Shown here in pieces: positions 1 through 9,778 of a stretch of DNA of 64,000 bases; the first letter of the stretch is position 1, and each line of letters starts with the position of its first letter. Origin of the DNA: Nostoc carneum NIES-2107 (GTDB taxonomy: Bacteria > Cyanobacteriota > Cyanobacteriia > Cyanobacteriales > Nostocaceae). The stretch lies in NCBI GenBank assembly GCA_002368155.1, contig AP018180.1, forward strand, positions 5,753,430 through 5,817,429. The letters run 5' to 3'. The notes beneath the pieces were generated by a model, which did no database searches, was not told where the DNA came from, and saw nothing but the letters and a program-made list of their open reading frames with translations. The translations under genes were made by a program, and so were the position numbers.

Positions 1-650
1 CAACCATAACTGGCTAACCGCCGTAATATATTCCGCTTCACTCCAAAGTCAAGGGCAACAACGGTAAAGGTTTCTCCGTTGCTCTCAGACACATTGGAGT
101 TAAATTCCCAAGCAGGGATAGTAGGGTCAGACCATTCATAAACCTTTCGGGTCGTGACTTCACGCACCAGATTTAGCCCTTGCATACTAGGGGCTGCCTG
201 TACCTGTTCTAATAACTCCGCCTCATCCAAAATAGATGTAGAAATTCCACCATTCATAGCTCCATACATCCGAATTTTCCGGGTGAGGGCGCGAGTATCA
301 ATCCCATAAATGCCGGGGATTTGGTGCTGTTTCAAGTAATCAGGCAAAGATTGTGTTGAGCGCCAGTTACTTGGGCGGTGGCAAATATTGCGGGCGATCG
401 CACCTCGCACCTGCGGTCTAGCTGATTCCTCATCTTCGGTATTAACACCAGTGTTACCCAATTCAGGATAGGTAAACACGACAATTTGTCCGCAATAGCT
501 GGGATCGGTCAACACTTCTTGATACCCAGTCATGCCAGTGTTAAATACCACTTCCCCAATTGTGGTTCCTATAGCACCAAAAGACCAACCGCGATAAGCG
601 GTGCCATCCGCTAGAACAAGTAAAGCCGGGATTGTGTCAGACAGGGGCAT
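1..650 (-). CDS. carA: Carbamoyl-phosphate synthase small subunit, 5' part (cut by window edge)
   Basis: Reverse-strand reading from the ATG at 650 gives about 216 residues beginning [20 protein letters not shown], followed by [21 protein letters not shown] and, further on, [14 protein letters not shown] and [16 protein letters not shown]. This is the N-terminal CPSase small-chain domain and the start of the class I glutamine amidotransferase domain. The enzyme supplies ammonia from glutamine for carbamoyl phosphate, used in arginine and pyrimidine synthesis. The amidotransferase Cys-His-Glu triad lies beyond base 1 and cannot be checked. A HIP1 site sits inside the gene. The family assignment is secure. 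Confidence 0.93.
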   Translation of the reverse strand, partial: MPLSDTIPALLVLADGTAYRGWSFGAIGTTIGEVVFNTGMTGYQEVLTDPSYCGQIVVFTYPELGNTGVNTEDEESARPQVRGAIARNICHRPSNWRSTQSLPDYLKQHQIPGIYGIDTRALTRKIRMYGAMNGGISTSILDEAELLEQVQAAPSMQGLNLVREVTTRKVYEWSDPTIPAWEFNSNVSESNGETFTVVALDFGVKRNILRRLASYG

Positions 651-1016
651 AAGCAATCATGATTAGGGGTTAAAAGCTAGGGCTAGGAGCTAGGGATTAG
701 GATTTTACTAGTCTTAGACCTATTCTTTAGTCCCTAGTAAGCTTGCGAATGTTAATTATCCCATGAGTCGGACAAATTAGCGATAAAAAGCATTTGTCAT
801 TTGTCATTTGTTGTTTGTTGTTTGTTGTTTGTTGTTTGGTGTTTGCCAGAGAACAGAAAGTTTAGTGATTAATAGTTATCCTGCTTGTCTCCCTTCTTCC
901 CAATCCCCAATCCCCAGTCCCCAATCCCCAGTCCCTAATCCCCAATCCCCAATCCCAACTTTCCCGCAAAAGAGGTAGATTTCCTCACCTTCTGGCAGGT
1001 AAAATCGAAGTTAATT
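651..1016. repeat. Spacer with short tandem repeats
   Basis: There is no gene here. Bases ~795-842 are a run of TTTGTTG-type heptads and ~898-957 are CCCCAATC/CCCCAGT heptads, the short tandem repeats found in heterocystous cyanobacteria. The spacer separates the divergent carA and protease genes, so it must hold both promoters, but I cannot place them. Confidence 0.7.
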
Positions 1017-2084
1017 ATGCTTCAGTCTTTTTTATCCCGTGCAACCCTGATTTGTTTAACAAGTGCGCTAGCGGTTTTGGGTGTTGCTTGTAGTAAAGAC
1101 AAACAGACTACTGTGACTGTTGACCAAAAGCAACCTCAGCTTGCGGACAAGATAGCAGCATCGCCTTTTGTCGAAGCTTCACCTTTATCCGACCCAGAAC
1201 CACAGCCACTGTCTGAACCTGCTATTCAATTGAATTCTTTTGAATTGGCGCTGGACAAAGCCGCAGGTGCGATGACAATTAGCCAGTCTGCCCAATCTCC
1301 TGATGATTGGAAGTTGGTAGCAACTCAGTTTCAGGATGCGATCGCGCTGATGAAAAACGTCCAGCAAGAAAGCCCTAATTTCACGGTCGCGCAAATCAAA
1401 ATCTCCGAATACCAGCGCCAGATTCAATATGCTTTGGATAAAGCTACACCCAAACCTCTCGCGCCAATTGCGGTACAACCACCTCAAAAGGCTCCTCAAC
1501 GGGTAGTGGTTGTAGTTCCATCAGCAAGAAAAAACCCGCCTCAGTCTACTCAACCTTTATCCCCACTGGTAGCAAAATCACAGCCAGCAGTGCAATCTGT
1601 TTTGATACCATCGGCACAAATTGCTGAGGATCAAGCTGTCTTTACAGCCCCAATCAAACGCCGTATCGGGGGGACACCAATTATTGATGTCACCTTCAAC
1701 GGCGATCGCAAATTCGAGATGATTGTGGATACAGGGGCTAGCGGAACTGTAATCACCCAAAACATGGCAAATGCTTTGGGTGTAGTACCAGTCGGTAGAA
1801 CCAAAGCCAACACAGCCAGTTCTAAGCAAGTAGAATTTACTATTGGCTATGTTAATTCGATGGCTGCGGCTGGGGTCAGTGTGAATAAAGTAGCCGTGGC
1901 GATCGCAGGCTCAGATTTAGAAACTGGACTGCTAGGACACGACTTTTTTGGCAATTATGATGTCACCATCAAGCGCAATGTCGTGGAATTTCGCCCACAA
2001 TCGCGTGCTGATGCTAATTCTTCAGAAAATGAACTAACTGTTCCAATTTCACCCAAGGAGCGCCACTATTTAGGATCTCCTTAG
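1017..2084 (+). CDS. Retropepsin-like aspartyl protease, probable lipoprotein
   Basis: 355 residues. The N-terminus is hydrophobic (about 8-24) and ends at Cys25 in a weak lipobox (LGVAC), so export and lipid anchoring are likely. Residues ~30-205 are a low-complexity Pro/Gln-rich linker with a short helical stretch. Residues ~216-335 form a retroviral-type aspartic protease fold: [15 protein letters not shown], then the catalytic Asp-Thr-Gly-Ala at 238-241, and a later LLGHDFF segment. One DTG motif per chain implies a dimeric active site. The substrate is unknown. The 3' end overlaps the convergent trpD by 71 bases. It may be a periplasmic clan AA protease; the catalytic motif is clear and the role is not. 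Confidence 0.8.
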   Translation: MLQSFLSRATLICLTSALAVLGVACSKDKQTTVTVDQKQPQLADKIAASPFVEASPLSDPEPQPLSEPAIQLNSFELALDKAAGAMTISQSAQSPDDWKLVATQFQDAIALMKNVQQESPNFTVAQIKISEYQRQIQYALDKATPKPLAPIAVQPPQKAPQRVVVVVPSARKNPPQSTQPLSPLVAKSQPAVQSVLIPSAQIAEDQAVFTAPIKRRIGGTPIIDVTFNGDRKFEMIVDTGASGTVITQNMANALGVVPVGRTKANTASSKQVEFTIGYVNSMAAAGVSVNKVAVAIAGSDLETGLLGHDFFGNYDVTIKRNVVEFRPQSRADANSSENELTVPISPKERHYLGSP

Positions 2085-3093
2085 CTAGCTTAATCCCTTG
2101 GGCATGGTCTAGCAGTGGGATCGCACCAGCAACTTGTAGCGCCAATGAGGTATTTAACGCTACAGCATCCTGTTGCGCTTGAGTTCCCTTGCCTTGTAGT
2201 ACTGCTTTTAAAATCTCCGCATTTTCTTGCACATCTCCACCTCTGAGTGTGCCTATTGTTGCAGGCGTTAAACCCACCTCTTCGGGGTTAATGGTAGTTA
2301 ACTGCACTTCACCATTAGATAAAACTGCCAAATCGGTTATATCTCCTAACCCCGCTTCATCTAATTTTTCTCTTCCATGTACAACAATTGCCTTTTGCTT
2401 ACCCAACTTTTGTAAAGCTTGGGCAACAGTTGCCAACAGTTTAGGAGTATATAACCCTACTACTTGCCCAGTCGGATTTAAAGGATTGACTAAAGGGCCA
2501 AGTAAGTTGAAAACTGTCCTTACCTTAAGAGTCCGCCGCAATGTCGCTACAGCTTTGAGTGCAGGATGCCAACCAGGGGCAAACAGAAAAGTGATCCCCA
2601 CTTCTTGAACTGCGGCTTGGACTTTTTCGCTAGCAGCACCAAGATTTACGCCCAAAGCTTCTAATACATCAGCGCTTCCTGTCAGGCTTGATGCCGAACG
2701 GTTACCATGTTTAGCCACAGGTACACCATAGGCAGCAGCCACAAAAGCAACCGCAGTGGAAATATTAAAAGTTGACGAACCATCTCCACCAGTCCCACAG
2801 GTATCAATTAGGGGAGTTGGGGATTGGGTATTAGGGATCAGGTTCCCAGTCCCCATTTTTGATTGAGATTGTAGTACTTCCGCCATACCTGTTAATTCGT
2901 CAGCCGAAACGCCTTTAAAGTTTAGCGCTGTTAAAATTGCTCCCGATAATTCAGGCGGAACAGATTCACTTAGCCAGCCTTGCATCAAGTCCGCAGCTTG
3001 AGTGCGGGATAAAGATTCTCCATCGATTAATTGTTGCAGCAAAAGATACCAGCTTGTTGAGATTTCTGGCGTGGAGATAGGGGAAGTTGTCAT
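2014..3093 (-). CDS. trpD: Anthranilate phosphoribosyltransferase
   Basis: 359 residues. The enzyme transfers phosphoribose from PRPP to anthranilate in tryptophan synthesis. The glycine-rich PRPP/Mg loop is [14 protein letters not shown] at 97-110, followed by [21 protein letters not shown] (from 128), both diagnostic. The N-terminal helical domain and the C-terminal alpha/beta domain have normal length. Residues ~80-95, just before the PRPP loop, are encoded by a heptad-repeat-like DNA segment and form an unusual linker ([13 protein letters not shown]). It stands alone with no other trp gene nearby, as is usual in cyanobacteria. Its stop codon lies inside the protease gene on the other strand. 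Confidence 0.95.
   Translation of the reverse strand: MTTSPISTPEISTSWYLLLQQLIDGESLSRTQAADLMQGWLSESVPPELSGAILTALNFKGVSADELTGMAEVLQSQSKMGTGNLIPNTQSPTPLIDTCGTGGDGSSTFNISTAVAFVAAAYGVPVAKHGNRSASSLTGSADVLEALGVNLGAASEKVQAAVQEVGITFLFAPGWHPALKAVATLRRTLKVRTVFNLLGPLVNPLNPTGQVVGLYTPKLLATVAQALQKLGKQKAIVVHGREKLDEAGLGDITDLAVLSNGEVQLTTINPEEVGLTPATIGTLRGGDVQENAEILKAVLQGKGTQAQQDAVALNTSLALQVAGAIPLLDHAQGIKLAKEILNSGAPWVKLEQLVHFLKN
2812..2856. repeat. Heptad-repeat-like insertion inside trpD
   Basis: The plus strand reads GGGGAGTTGGGGATTGGGTA, then TTAGGGATCAGG and CCCAGTCCCC. This is the same sequence class as the intergenic CCCCAATC/CCCCAGT arrays in this window, but it lies in frame in the trpD linker. Confidence 0.7.
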
Positions 3094-3315
3094 ACAATTC
3101 TGTTTGCGTGTGGTAGGGTTGAGCTTTTATTGAAGTGTCTGGGAGCTATCCTACCGGAAAACGGGAAACAGTTTGTAGTCAGCAATTTAATGGTTGATAT
3201 AGAGAGAATAGTTCACGTAGGATGCGTTAGCGGCGAGAGTACGGCATCAGTAAGCAATCTGAGATTTTTTCAGTAATCAAATCAGACTCCTATATACAGA
3301 TAATTTAATTTCTTA

Positions 3316-4131
3316 CTACAAGGAAATTTTATAGTTGGTAATAAATAACTCCTTACCTTTGGCTGCATTACTCTGTTTATAATTATTCATCCCATACTGC
3401 AATTCCCACTCGAAAATATTCGCCCAGCTAAAATTTTCTCGTATTTGTGGGGAATCGTCATAAGTAATTAACCAATCGTGATGGCATTGTTTTAATACTT
3501 CTGCAAATTTTTGATGCTCAAAAGAAGTATGTAAGTTACCACCTTTGCCATAAAGTTTAGATTTGGTAGCTATAAAATAGGGCGGATCTAAAAATAGAAA
3601 TACTTTCTCGCCTGGTGCATATAATAATTCGCTGTAATCTAAATTAGTAATAAGAATATCGTTTGATAAAATGCTTTCTAATTTTTCCAGACGGTCTATC
3701 GATGAATTAGTAAAGCGTTTATGGAAAGCTTCTTGAGAGTAACCACCAGATTCTACAGTTCCACTAAATGTAATTCTATTGAGAACGAAAAAGCGAACTG
3801 CTCTTTCAAAATCAGATAGCTGGTTAATATCTACGGTTGTTAATTCTGTAAATAATAATCTACCATCTGTATATTCATTTTTAATATGACGAATTTCTTT
3901 AACTAAATCATAAATATCAGATTGAGCAAATTTCCAAAATAGAAATAATTCGCGGTTTAAATCGTTAATCCAAATTTTGAGATTAGGGAATTTTTGCTTT
4001 AAGTAAATGAATACAGAACCACCACCTACAAATGGTTCTCTAAATTCAGAAAAATTGTCTGGTAAGTATTCAATTATTTGATTTATTGCTTTTGATTTAC
4101 CGCCTGGATAACGGAGTGGACTTTTAAACAT
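3316..4131 (-). CDS. Dam-like (D12 class) N6-adenine DNA methyltransferase
   Basis: 271 residues, the normal size for the Dam family. The N-terminal RYPGGKSK (7-14) is motif X. Motif I is EPFVGGGSVF (32-41) for SAM binding, and the catalytic motif IV is DPPY (182-185). The segment LNRITFSGTVESGGYS (117-132) matches the conserved NRxxFxG stretch of the family. The probable target is GATC or an extended form of it, but specificity cannot be read from the sequence. No restriction endonuclease is adjacent, so it is a solitary methylase. The gene is AT-rich compared with trpD. It lies next to the Zorya-like locus, but on the far side of the hli gene, so a functional link is only a possibility. Confidence 0.9.
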   Translation of the reverse strand: MFKSPLRYPGGKSKAINQIIEYLPDNFSEFREPFVGGGSVFIYLKQKFPNLKIWINDLNRELFLFWKFAQSDIYDLVKEIRHIKNEYTDGRLLFTELTTVDINQLSDFERAVRFFVLNRITFSGTVESGGYSQEAFHKRFTNSSIDRLEKLESILSNDILITNLDYSELLYAPGEKVFLFLDPPYFIATKSKLYGKGGNLHTSFEHQKFAEVLKQCHHDWLITYDDSPQIRENFSWANIFEWELQYGMNNYKQSNAAKGKELFITNYKISL

Positions 4132-4345
4132 GATTTTCTGACGATCGCGAAAATCTTATTTTAAGTATAAAAATTCTTCTGGATGCGGAAAACAATAAAA
4201 GCTACTTATGCACACAGTTTATGGTTGAGTGCCAATTATATTTATCGTTAGTTTGTCAAGAAAATGTTGCATTTCTACAAAAAGCTGTTACATTACTTTA
4301 CAGGCAGTCACAACTGTCACCACATAAAAGCTCGGAGTGTTATTT

Positions 4346-4525
4346 ATGACAGGCACGAAGAATCCTACACCTACAGTTTCTGAAGATCCTAACGCTTTAC
4401 GCTGGGGCTTCACTCCTCAGAGTGAAAACTGGAATGGTCGTTTTGCAATGATTGGTTTTATAGCAGCGATTCTAGTAGAAGTTTTTTCGGGCCAAGGAGT
4501 TTTACACTTCTGGGGTATCCTCTAG
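4346..4525 (+). CDS. High-light-inducible one-helix chlorophyll-binding protein (Hli/SCP)
   Basis: 59 residues from the ATG at 4346, preceded by a CGGAG ribosome site 8 bases upstream; an in-frame GTG at 4337 is less likely. The single transmembrane helix carries the chlorophyll-binding signature [12 protein letters not shown], followed by a hydrophobic stretch and GVLHFWGIL at the C-terminus. Hli proteins sit in the thylakoid, bind chlorophyll and carotenoid, and protect photosystem II assembly intermediates. Family and length both fit well. The gene is monocistronic by position. Confidence 0.92.
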   Translation: MTGTKNPTPTVSEDPNALRWGFTPQSENWNGRFAMIGFIAAILVEVFSGQGVLHFWGIL

Positions 4526-4952
4526 ATTCAGCTTGGCTTGATGTTCTCTTAAGACTGCGATGTGTAGAGTCGTCTGGCTTGTGTTGACATCAAGACTCAT
4601 TCAGACTGCGATCGCAGTTGCAATACATTCAGATAAATATCATTCTTCCGATAGTTGTAGAAAATGCAAGCTTTTGCATTTCTAACTTGTAAGCAAAGCT
4701 GGACATTAATTGTTCAGTTTTGCTTCTCTTATCCCGCTTTCAAGAAACAGAAATGTTTCTTTGGAAATGTGATAGCTTTCCTCGGACGCTTTTGTCACTA
4801 TCCGGGAGGGTAATACCTGTAAGCCTCTTCAGGCACTCAATACAAGCTATTCTATTAGAAAAAAATCGTGTTAACCCTTGGTATATAAGAACTCTAGAAT
4901 TCAGAAATGGCAAATGTTTTCGGAGAGTGACAGAACAGGGTTATATTTATAT
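4526..4952. other. Spacer without a recognised gene
   Basis: This lies between the convergent hli and zorC-like genes. An open frame at 4720-4986 has no ribosome site or recognisable composition and overlaps the 3' end of the zorC-like gene. I see no clear terminator. Confidence 0.5.
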
Positions 4953-6362
4953 TCAGTTTGTTAAAAAACAAATCTTATTGCAGTAGACTCTAGCTTCCGA
5001 TTCTAGACTTTCAATTTCCATTTTCCATCTTGCAAGCTTTTGTTCTCGTTCTTGCAATTGATATGCTAGGGGATGTTTAGAAGGCTGGCTATTTGGATTA
5101 GGAAAAATCTTATTGTTTTTAAGCCAGTTGTGAGAAAATACCTGCCAAAGATATACATGATCGTGTCTATGACCACCTAAACAACGAATTCGTTTGACTG
5201 AAAGTGTGGATTCACCAAAAAGAAGTTGTTGATTTCTGGAATTGTTAGGAAACAAGCGTGTCTCACTACCTCGTCCACGAAAGAACTCGACTACGAACCA
5301 CTCACCAAAATCGAATATGCAAACCTCTGTGGGGTCGCTACCATCATCCTCGAGTAGATCAACATCTCCTTTAATGTGTGACTCTATAGCAAGTTGTGAA
5401 GTTTTAGGTAGAAGAATGCGAAGCCTTTCAAAGCGGTTACTGTAATTAGCCCAGAATTCCCTGCGTCTACGTAGCTGATTTAACTCAAAGTCTTGTAGGT
5501 TGAGCCTGTTTAATATTAAATCCACTAATTTGTGGAAATCAGCATAATTAATTCCGCCAATCCACTCTCTAAGTTTTTGCTTTGCTGGCTCAGAAAGCTG
5601 ATACCATTTATCAGCATTTCTATAATTTTGTTGCAACCATTCAACTAGCACTGGATGATTAGTTGCTAAATCATTTGCAACATTTGCTAGTAAATGATCA
5701 ACGGCTTGTAACTGCGGCTTATCAGACATTTCATTTAAACAGCTTAATAGCCATTTAACTTGGTTGCGATTTGGAGAAATAATCTTTGAGAAATAGGGAG
5801 TAATATACTTTAAAAATTCGCTAAAAATCGGTATCCAGACAGGTAAATCATCCTTAATTTTATTTAGTAACCCGGTTCTATTAACGAGCTGTTCACAAGC
5901 AATTTTTGCTAATTCTATACCAGGTTGTTTACTGCGAAGTGCTTGAATGATTTTAACTGTTAGTAGTTTACTAACTAAGTCATAATTAGCAAAAACATCA
6001 AAAGATTCAACTAGAGACTGCGCGAAATTATATTCTTCCTTCCCATTATAATAAAGAGCCATACACCAAAGCAGCTGATATTGCAACCATGAGTGAGAAA
6101 TAGCTATTTTCCAAATGGCTACTGATGTTATCTTGGAACGTTCAATATTTTGCTCATCCCATTGTGCTTTAGCATGGATACAGTAAACCCACTCTAACTT
6201 ACTTACTTGATCGGCTTTACCCTGTTCAATTGCTTCCAATACTTTATCAACCGTGGGTATGGATATTGTAGTATCTGGTAAGTTACTTGCTAGCTGAATA
6301 AGTTTATTAGGTCTAAACTTGGTAGTTTCAGTTATGGGAGGAACAGAGAATTGAAAATTCAA
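4953..6362 (-). CDS. ZorC-like EH-signature domain protein
   Basis: 469 residues from a TTG start preceded by a strong AAAGGAG site 8 bases upstream. The start is only 13 bases after the ZorB-like stop, so translation is probably coupled. Residues 1-290 are all-helical. Residues ~300-415 match the EH-signature domain in pattern: REFWANYSNRFERLRILLP, then a Glu in FGEWFVVEFF (E354 or E359), then GGHRHDHVYLWQ with His398/400/402. The C-terminal ~50 residues look coiled-coil. In Zorya systems ZorC acts in the cytoplasm with the ZorAB channel and is thought to engage DNA. The order channel, OmpA, EH-signature is the ZorA-ZorB-ZorC order. Conserved residue assignment is by eye. Confidence 0.72.
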   Translation of the reverse strand: MNFQFSVPPITETTKFRPNKLIQLASNLPDTTISIPTVDKVLEAIEQGKADQVSKLEWVYCIHAKAQWDEQNIERSKITSVAIWKIAISHSWLQYQLLWCMALYYNGKEEYNFAQSLVESFDVFANYDLVSKLLTVKIIQALRSKQPGIELAKIACEQLVNRTGLLNKIKDDLPVWIPIFSEFLKYITPYFSKIISPNRNQVKWLLSCLNEMSDKPQLQAVDHLLANVANDLATNHPVLVEWLQQNYRNADKWYQLSEPAKQKLREWIGGINYADFHKLVDLILNRLNLQDFELNQLRRRREFWANYSNRFERLRILLPKTSQLAIESHIKGDVDLLEDDGSDPTEVCIFDFGEWFVVEFFRGRGSETRLFPNNSRNQQLLFGESTLSVKRIRCLGGHRHDHVYLWQVFSHNWLKNNKIFPNPNSQPSKHPLAYQLQEREQKLARWKMEIESLESEARVYCNKICFLTN

Positions 6363-6375
6363 GATGATTACTCCT

Positions 6376-7026
6376 TTAACGAGAAGTTTTAGTGATATCT
6401 TGCTTTAACTCATCACTACGAAACTGAAAGCGGAAAACAACCTTGCGATCGCCTGGATTATCAAGAATCTGGTCGGCTTCGATTTCTCCACGACCTGCTG
6501 CTAATATTTTCTGACTTAAAGATGCTTTAGTTGGAAAATTCATGTCATAGAAAATGTATTTATAAACTGATGAAGAGCGGAGTACACTAAGTTGTAAATT
6601 ACTTTTGTCATCTCCGTCAGAGCTAGTGTGGCCTTCTATAACTACACGACTAATTTCTTTTTCAAATTCTGGTCTTGAAAAAATTACTCCACTATAAACA
6701 GGAATAAATCGGCGGAGAAAATCTTTACCTTCTGGTTTGAGTTCAGTACTTCCTTTGGCAAATAAAATTGATTCTTGGATGCTTACATCTCCTGTGTCTG
6801 GATTAACTTTGACATTGATGTTGTTGCTTTTCATCTGTCCTACAACATTACCAATTACTACTCTTTTTGGCACATCCTTTTCTGCAAGCTGAAGTAAGGC
6901 GGTAATGAACAATAGAGCAAAAAACATCAGCAATCCAGACATTAAATCACCAATAGATAGATAGATACTAGAGTCTTCATCCTCGATAATTTCTGCGTCA
7001 ATTTCACCTCTAAAAAAATCATCCAT
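6376..7026 (-). CDS. ZorB-like MotB/OmpA peptidoglycan-anchored stator subunit
   Basis: 216 residues from the ATG at 7026, which overlaps the ZorA-like stop by 8 bases and has GGGAG 8 bases upstream. An in-frame start at 7056 is possible but less likely. One transmembrane helix (about 24-44) begins SIGDLMSGLLMFFALLF; its Asp27 corresponds to the proton-carrying Asp of MotB and to Asp26 of E. coli ZorB. The C-terminal half is an OmpA domain with the peptidoglycan motif VVIEGHTSSDGDDKSNLQLS followed by LRSSSV. Together with the ZorA-like protein it should form a proton-conducting unit fixed to the cell wall. The assignment to the MotB/OmpA family is secure; the ZorB role follows from its neighbours. 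Confidence 0.85.
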   Translation of the reverse strand: MDDFFRGEIDAEIIEDEDSSIYLSIGDLMSGLLMFFALLFITALLQLAEKDVPKRVVIGNVVGQMKSNNINVKVNPDTGDVSIQESILFAKGSTELKPEGKDFLRRFIPVYSGVIFSRPEFEKEISRVVIEGHTSSDGDDKSNLQLSVLRSSSVYKYIFYDMNFPTKASLSQKILAAGRGEIEADQILDNPGDRKVVFRFQFRSDELKQDITKTSR

Positions 7027-9187
7027 GATGATTTCTCCCATTACCGTTATCACCATTTTTATGTGCTGCTACAAGCACTTCTGCTGTCTTCAGTAAACCT
7101 CCGCAAACCTTAGCCATAGAACTATCCGCTTCATTGAAAAACTGCATTTGTGATTTGTCAAAATGATTTTGCCAAGCTATTAAAGACTCACGGAAACTTG
7201 TGGATAGTTCTCTGTATTCTCCTCTTACACCTTGCACTTGCTCACCAATACCACGAGCAAGTTCTTCTAGTTGTAATAATCTGTGGCTAGAATTTAGCCC
7301 TACAGCAGTAACAAGTTCGCCAACGTCTCTAGCAGCATGACGAATTAGAGTCATACTCCTCTCTACTTCCTGAGCTTCTTCTTGGAAGACACGCTCCAAA
7401 TTTGTCACTACCCTAGCTAATCCATCCCGATGTTCGCCTAGTGTCCCCTCTAAGAGGTTATTTTGTTCTCTAAAGAATGCTTGTAAATTACCTTGATATT
7501 CTTCTCGGAATACTGTCAAATCATGCTCTACTGTTTCGCGAGTAGCTGTGAGAGTTGTATCAATATTACCTAAAGTTTCTAGAAGATTATTTCTAGCATC
7601 ATTCATCAATATAGATGCCTGATTTCCAACTGTTTGAAGAGTATTAGTCTGCGCTTGAAATGCTGTATTTGCTTGGGTGAGAATATGGATAATTCCAGTT
7701 CGAGTAGCTTGCAGCATTTGCTGTTCTACTTCTGCACGTTTTTGTAGCGCTGTCTGCAGTTCTTCTCGAATTCCACGGAAGGTAGCAGCAGCTTGTTCTG
7801 CACTGGCTTCAAAAGCCCTGCGCTGGGCTGTCATTCCTTCAATACTTTGGTCTACAGCTCGATTAATTTCTTGAGATGTTAGTTGTAAAACACCTCTTGT
7901 ATCTGTTTGGAATCGACTTAAAGTTTCTCCCAAATTTTGAGCGAATACTTCATGCGTCTGTCTTTCTAATTCTGCACTTTCATGTAGCGCTGTCTGAAGT
8001 TCCTGACGAATTCCTCGAAAAGTCGCAGCAGCTTGTTCTGCGCTTGTTTCAAAGGCGCTGCGCTGGGCTGTCATTCCTTGGATACTTTGGTCTACAGCTC
8101 GATTAATTTCTTGAGATGTTAGTTGTAAAACACTTCTTGTATCTGTTTGGAATTGAGTTAGGGTTTCTCCCAAATTATTAGCAAATCCTTGAAGTTGTAC
8201 TAAAGTTTGTTGTTGAAACTCCTGAATTGTCTGGATGGAATTTGCCAAACTTCGAGAAATACCACCAAGTTCATTATGTAGGTTCAGCACTGCTGCAGAA
8301 GCTTGCTGAGTTAATTCAGCACTTCTATCTAGTCGATCTGCAATCGGTTCAAGTACCTGAACTCGCAAATCTTGGATTAGTTCTTCTAAAACTCTCTGTC
8401 CCTGATTTTCTTGGAGTTCTCGAAGTTGTTTTTGCTCTTTAAAAATTGCTTGCAGCGCTGGTATTATGGCAGATCGCACTTGCTTTCCAACAGCTTGACC
8501 GATCGCTTCAGCACTCAACTGATTTAACCTTGTGAATTGATCTGCTACACGGCTCAGGGTTTGTACTATCTCAGTATTAGTATTATCTGTTGTTTCTAAA
8601 GTTGCGATCACTTCAATTTTTCGACGTAAATTATCACGTTTTTTCTGTTTTGCAGAATCACTAATAAACAAAACTAAAGTGAACAAACTACCAGAACCTA
8701 ACCCCATTAAGGAAGTAGAAAATGCTGTTTTCATTCCTACTAGTAACTCCTTGCTTGAAGCCATTAGCTGCTGAGAGCTTGTAGTATCGAGATTGATACC
8801 TTGTAAACCCTCTTGAATACCGTAAAATGTTCCTAAAACACCAATAGCAGTACACAAGGTAGTCACGAAACGTAGGGAACTGCGCGGTACTGGACGAGCT
8901 AAAACAGAGGGGTACTTTATTAGTAAAAATTTTTCACCTTTTTTGCTGAATTTGCTTGGCTCATCTGTTCCTAAATGCTTTTTTAACCAGTGACGATCCT
9001 TATCTAAAACTGTGACATTTTTACCATTTTTACGATTACTCAAAAATTTAATTGCAGCTTTAGTTTCACTGCAATATTGCCATACAGTGTAAAGCTCTAC
9101 AATTACTGCGACTATGAACACAAAAGCAGTAGCCCAGTGAAAAGGCTCGTTATCCCAAATAATGTCCCAAATTTTTGCTATTCCCAC
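7019..9187 (-). CDS. ZorA-like MotA/TolQ/ExbB channel with a long coiled-coil tail
   Basis: 722 residues from a GTG start with AGGGG about 8 bases upstream. There are three predicted membrane helices: ~17-36, ~106-126 (with the family signature GVLGTFYGIQEGLQG) and ~152-176 (GMKTAFSTSLMGLGSGSLF). From ~190 to ~700 the chain is almost purely helical, Gln/Glu/Ala-rich and coiled-coil-like. MotA and TolQ lack such a tail; ZorA has one that projects into the cytoplasm and is needed for signalling. The tail contains an 80-residue duplication. ZorA-like and ZorB-like subunits should together form a proton-driven motor in the inner membrane. The closest alternative is another long-tailed MotA/TolQ homologue outside Zorya. 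Confidence 0.83.
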   Translation of the reverse strand: MGIAKIWDIIWDNEPFHWATAFVFIVAVIVELYTVWQYCSETKAAIKFLSNRKNGKNVTVLDKDRHWLKKHLGTDEPSKFSKKGEKFLLIKYPSVLARPVPRSSLRFVTTLCTAIGVLGTFYGIQEGLQGINLDTTSSQQLMASSKELLVGMKTAFSTSLMGLGSGSLFTLVLFISDSAKQKKRDNLRRKIEVIATLETTDNTNTEIVQTLSRVADQFTRLNQLSAEAIGQAVGKQVRSAIIPALQAIFKEQKQLRELQENQGQRVLEELIQDLRVQVLEPIADRLDRSAELTQQASAAVLNLHNELGGISRSLANSIQTIQEFQQQTLVQLQGFANNLGETLTQFQTDTRSVLQLTSQEINRAVDQSIQGMTAQRSAFETSAEQAAATFRGIRQELQTALHESAELERQTHEVFAQNLGETLSRFQTDTRGVLQLTSQEINRAVDQSIEGMTAQRRAFEASAEQAAATFRGIREELQTALQKRAEVEQQMLQATRTGIIHILTQANTAFQAQTNTLQTVGNQASILMNDARNNLLETLGNIDTTLTATRETVEHDLTVFREEYQGNLQAFFREQNNLLEGTLGEHRDGLARVVTNLERVFQEEAQEVERSMTLIRHAARDVGELVTAVGLNSSHRLLQLEELARGIGEQVQGVRGEYRELSTSFRESLIAWQNHFDKSQMQFFNEADSSMAKVCGGLLKTAEVLVAAHKNGDNGNGRNHHG
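7741..8190. repeat. 240-bp internal direct duplication in the ZorA-like tail
   Basis: Bases 7741-7950 and 7981-8190 line up base for base at an exact period of 240 with high identity, for example CTACAGCTCGATTAATTTCT in both. At protein level both units read VLQLTSQEINRAVDQSI then GMTAQR and EQAAATFRGIR. The period is 80 residues, a whole number of codons. Confidence 0.9.
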
Positions 9188-9204
9188 AAAAGCGCCCCTA
9201 TTTT

Positions 9205-9549
9205 TTATTGTTTCTTAAATTGCTCTAATTCTTTAGGCGAGAGAACATCTTCTGCTACTCGCGCAGGAAGATGTTCTGCATACTGACGGTTGTTTATAGG
9301 TTCTTGGAGATATAAGCTGTAAAGGCGCTCACCTTCTGCGTTTTTGTCCTCTACTAAATAAACCTGTCTTGGTGCATAGCTTCGCAATAAACGCACCTGC
9401 AAACAGGTTTTTAAATCCCGTGAAGAGGTTGATAGGGGCGAACTTTCGCCAAATAGTTCACAAGCTACTTTCCAAGCGTGATTAACCGCTACAATCTCCC
9501 TCACCATCTGCTCAACAGAGGGAGTCCATGCATCAGTATTTTCATGCAT
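9205..9549 (-). CDS. Small protein of unknown function in the Zorya-like operon
   Basis: 114 residues, not recognised. It is soluble, with no signal peptide or membrane helix. The N-terminal half looks helical (WTPSVEQMVREIVAVNHAW) and the centre looks like a beta pair (RQVYLVEDKNAEGERLYSLYL). The stop lies 17 bases before the ZorA-like start, so it is very probably co-transcribed and translated with the channel genes. A 229-base AT-rich gap upstream could hold an internal promoter. It could be a regulator or adaptor of the channel, but nothing in the sequence decides this. Confidence 0.7.
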   Translation of the reverse strand: MHENTDAWTPSVEQMVREIVAVNHAWKVACELFGESSPLSTSSRDLKTCLQVRLLRSYAPRQVYLVEDKNAEGERLYSLYLQEPINNRQYAEHLPARVAEDVLSPKELEQFKKQ

Positions 9550-9778
9550 AATTGCAGTTTTATTAATTACTTAATTCTCTACAAACTTATTGTTCCCAGA
9601 AGTAAAGAATGATTTAACTTTGTTACTCAAAATATCCTTTTAAAGACAATATTTAACGGAAAATAGCACTGTGGAGGCTATCTGAATTTTTACGTTATCG
9701 GATAAAGCCTAGAAAAAACTTAAGCAGTGAGAAATTGTTGAGTAATTATCGTTAAATTTAAGTATAAATAGCTAAAAA

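Noticed and set aside
4720-4986. 88-residue plus-strand open frame after hli
   Set aside because: No ribosome site, odd composition, and it runs into the zorC-like gene antisense.
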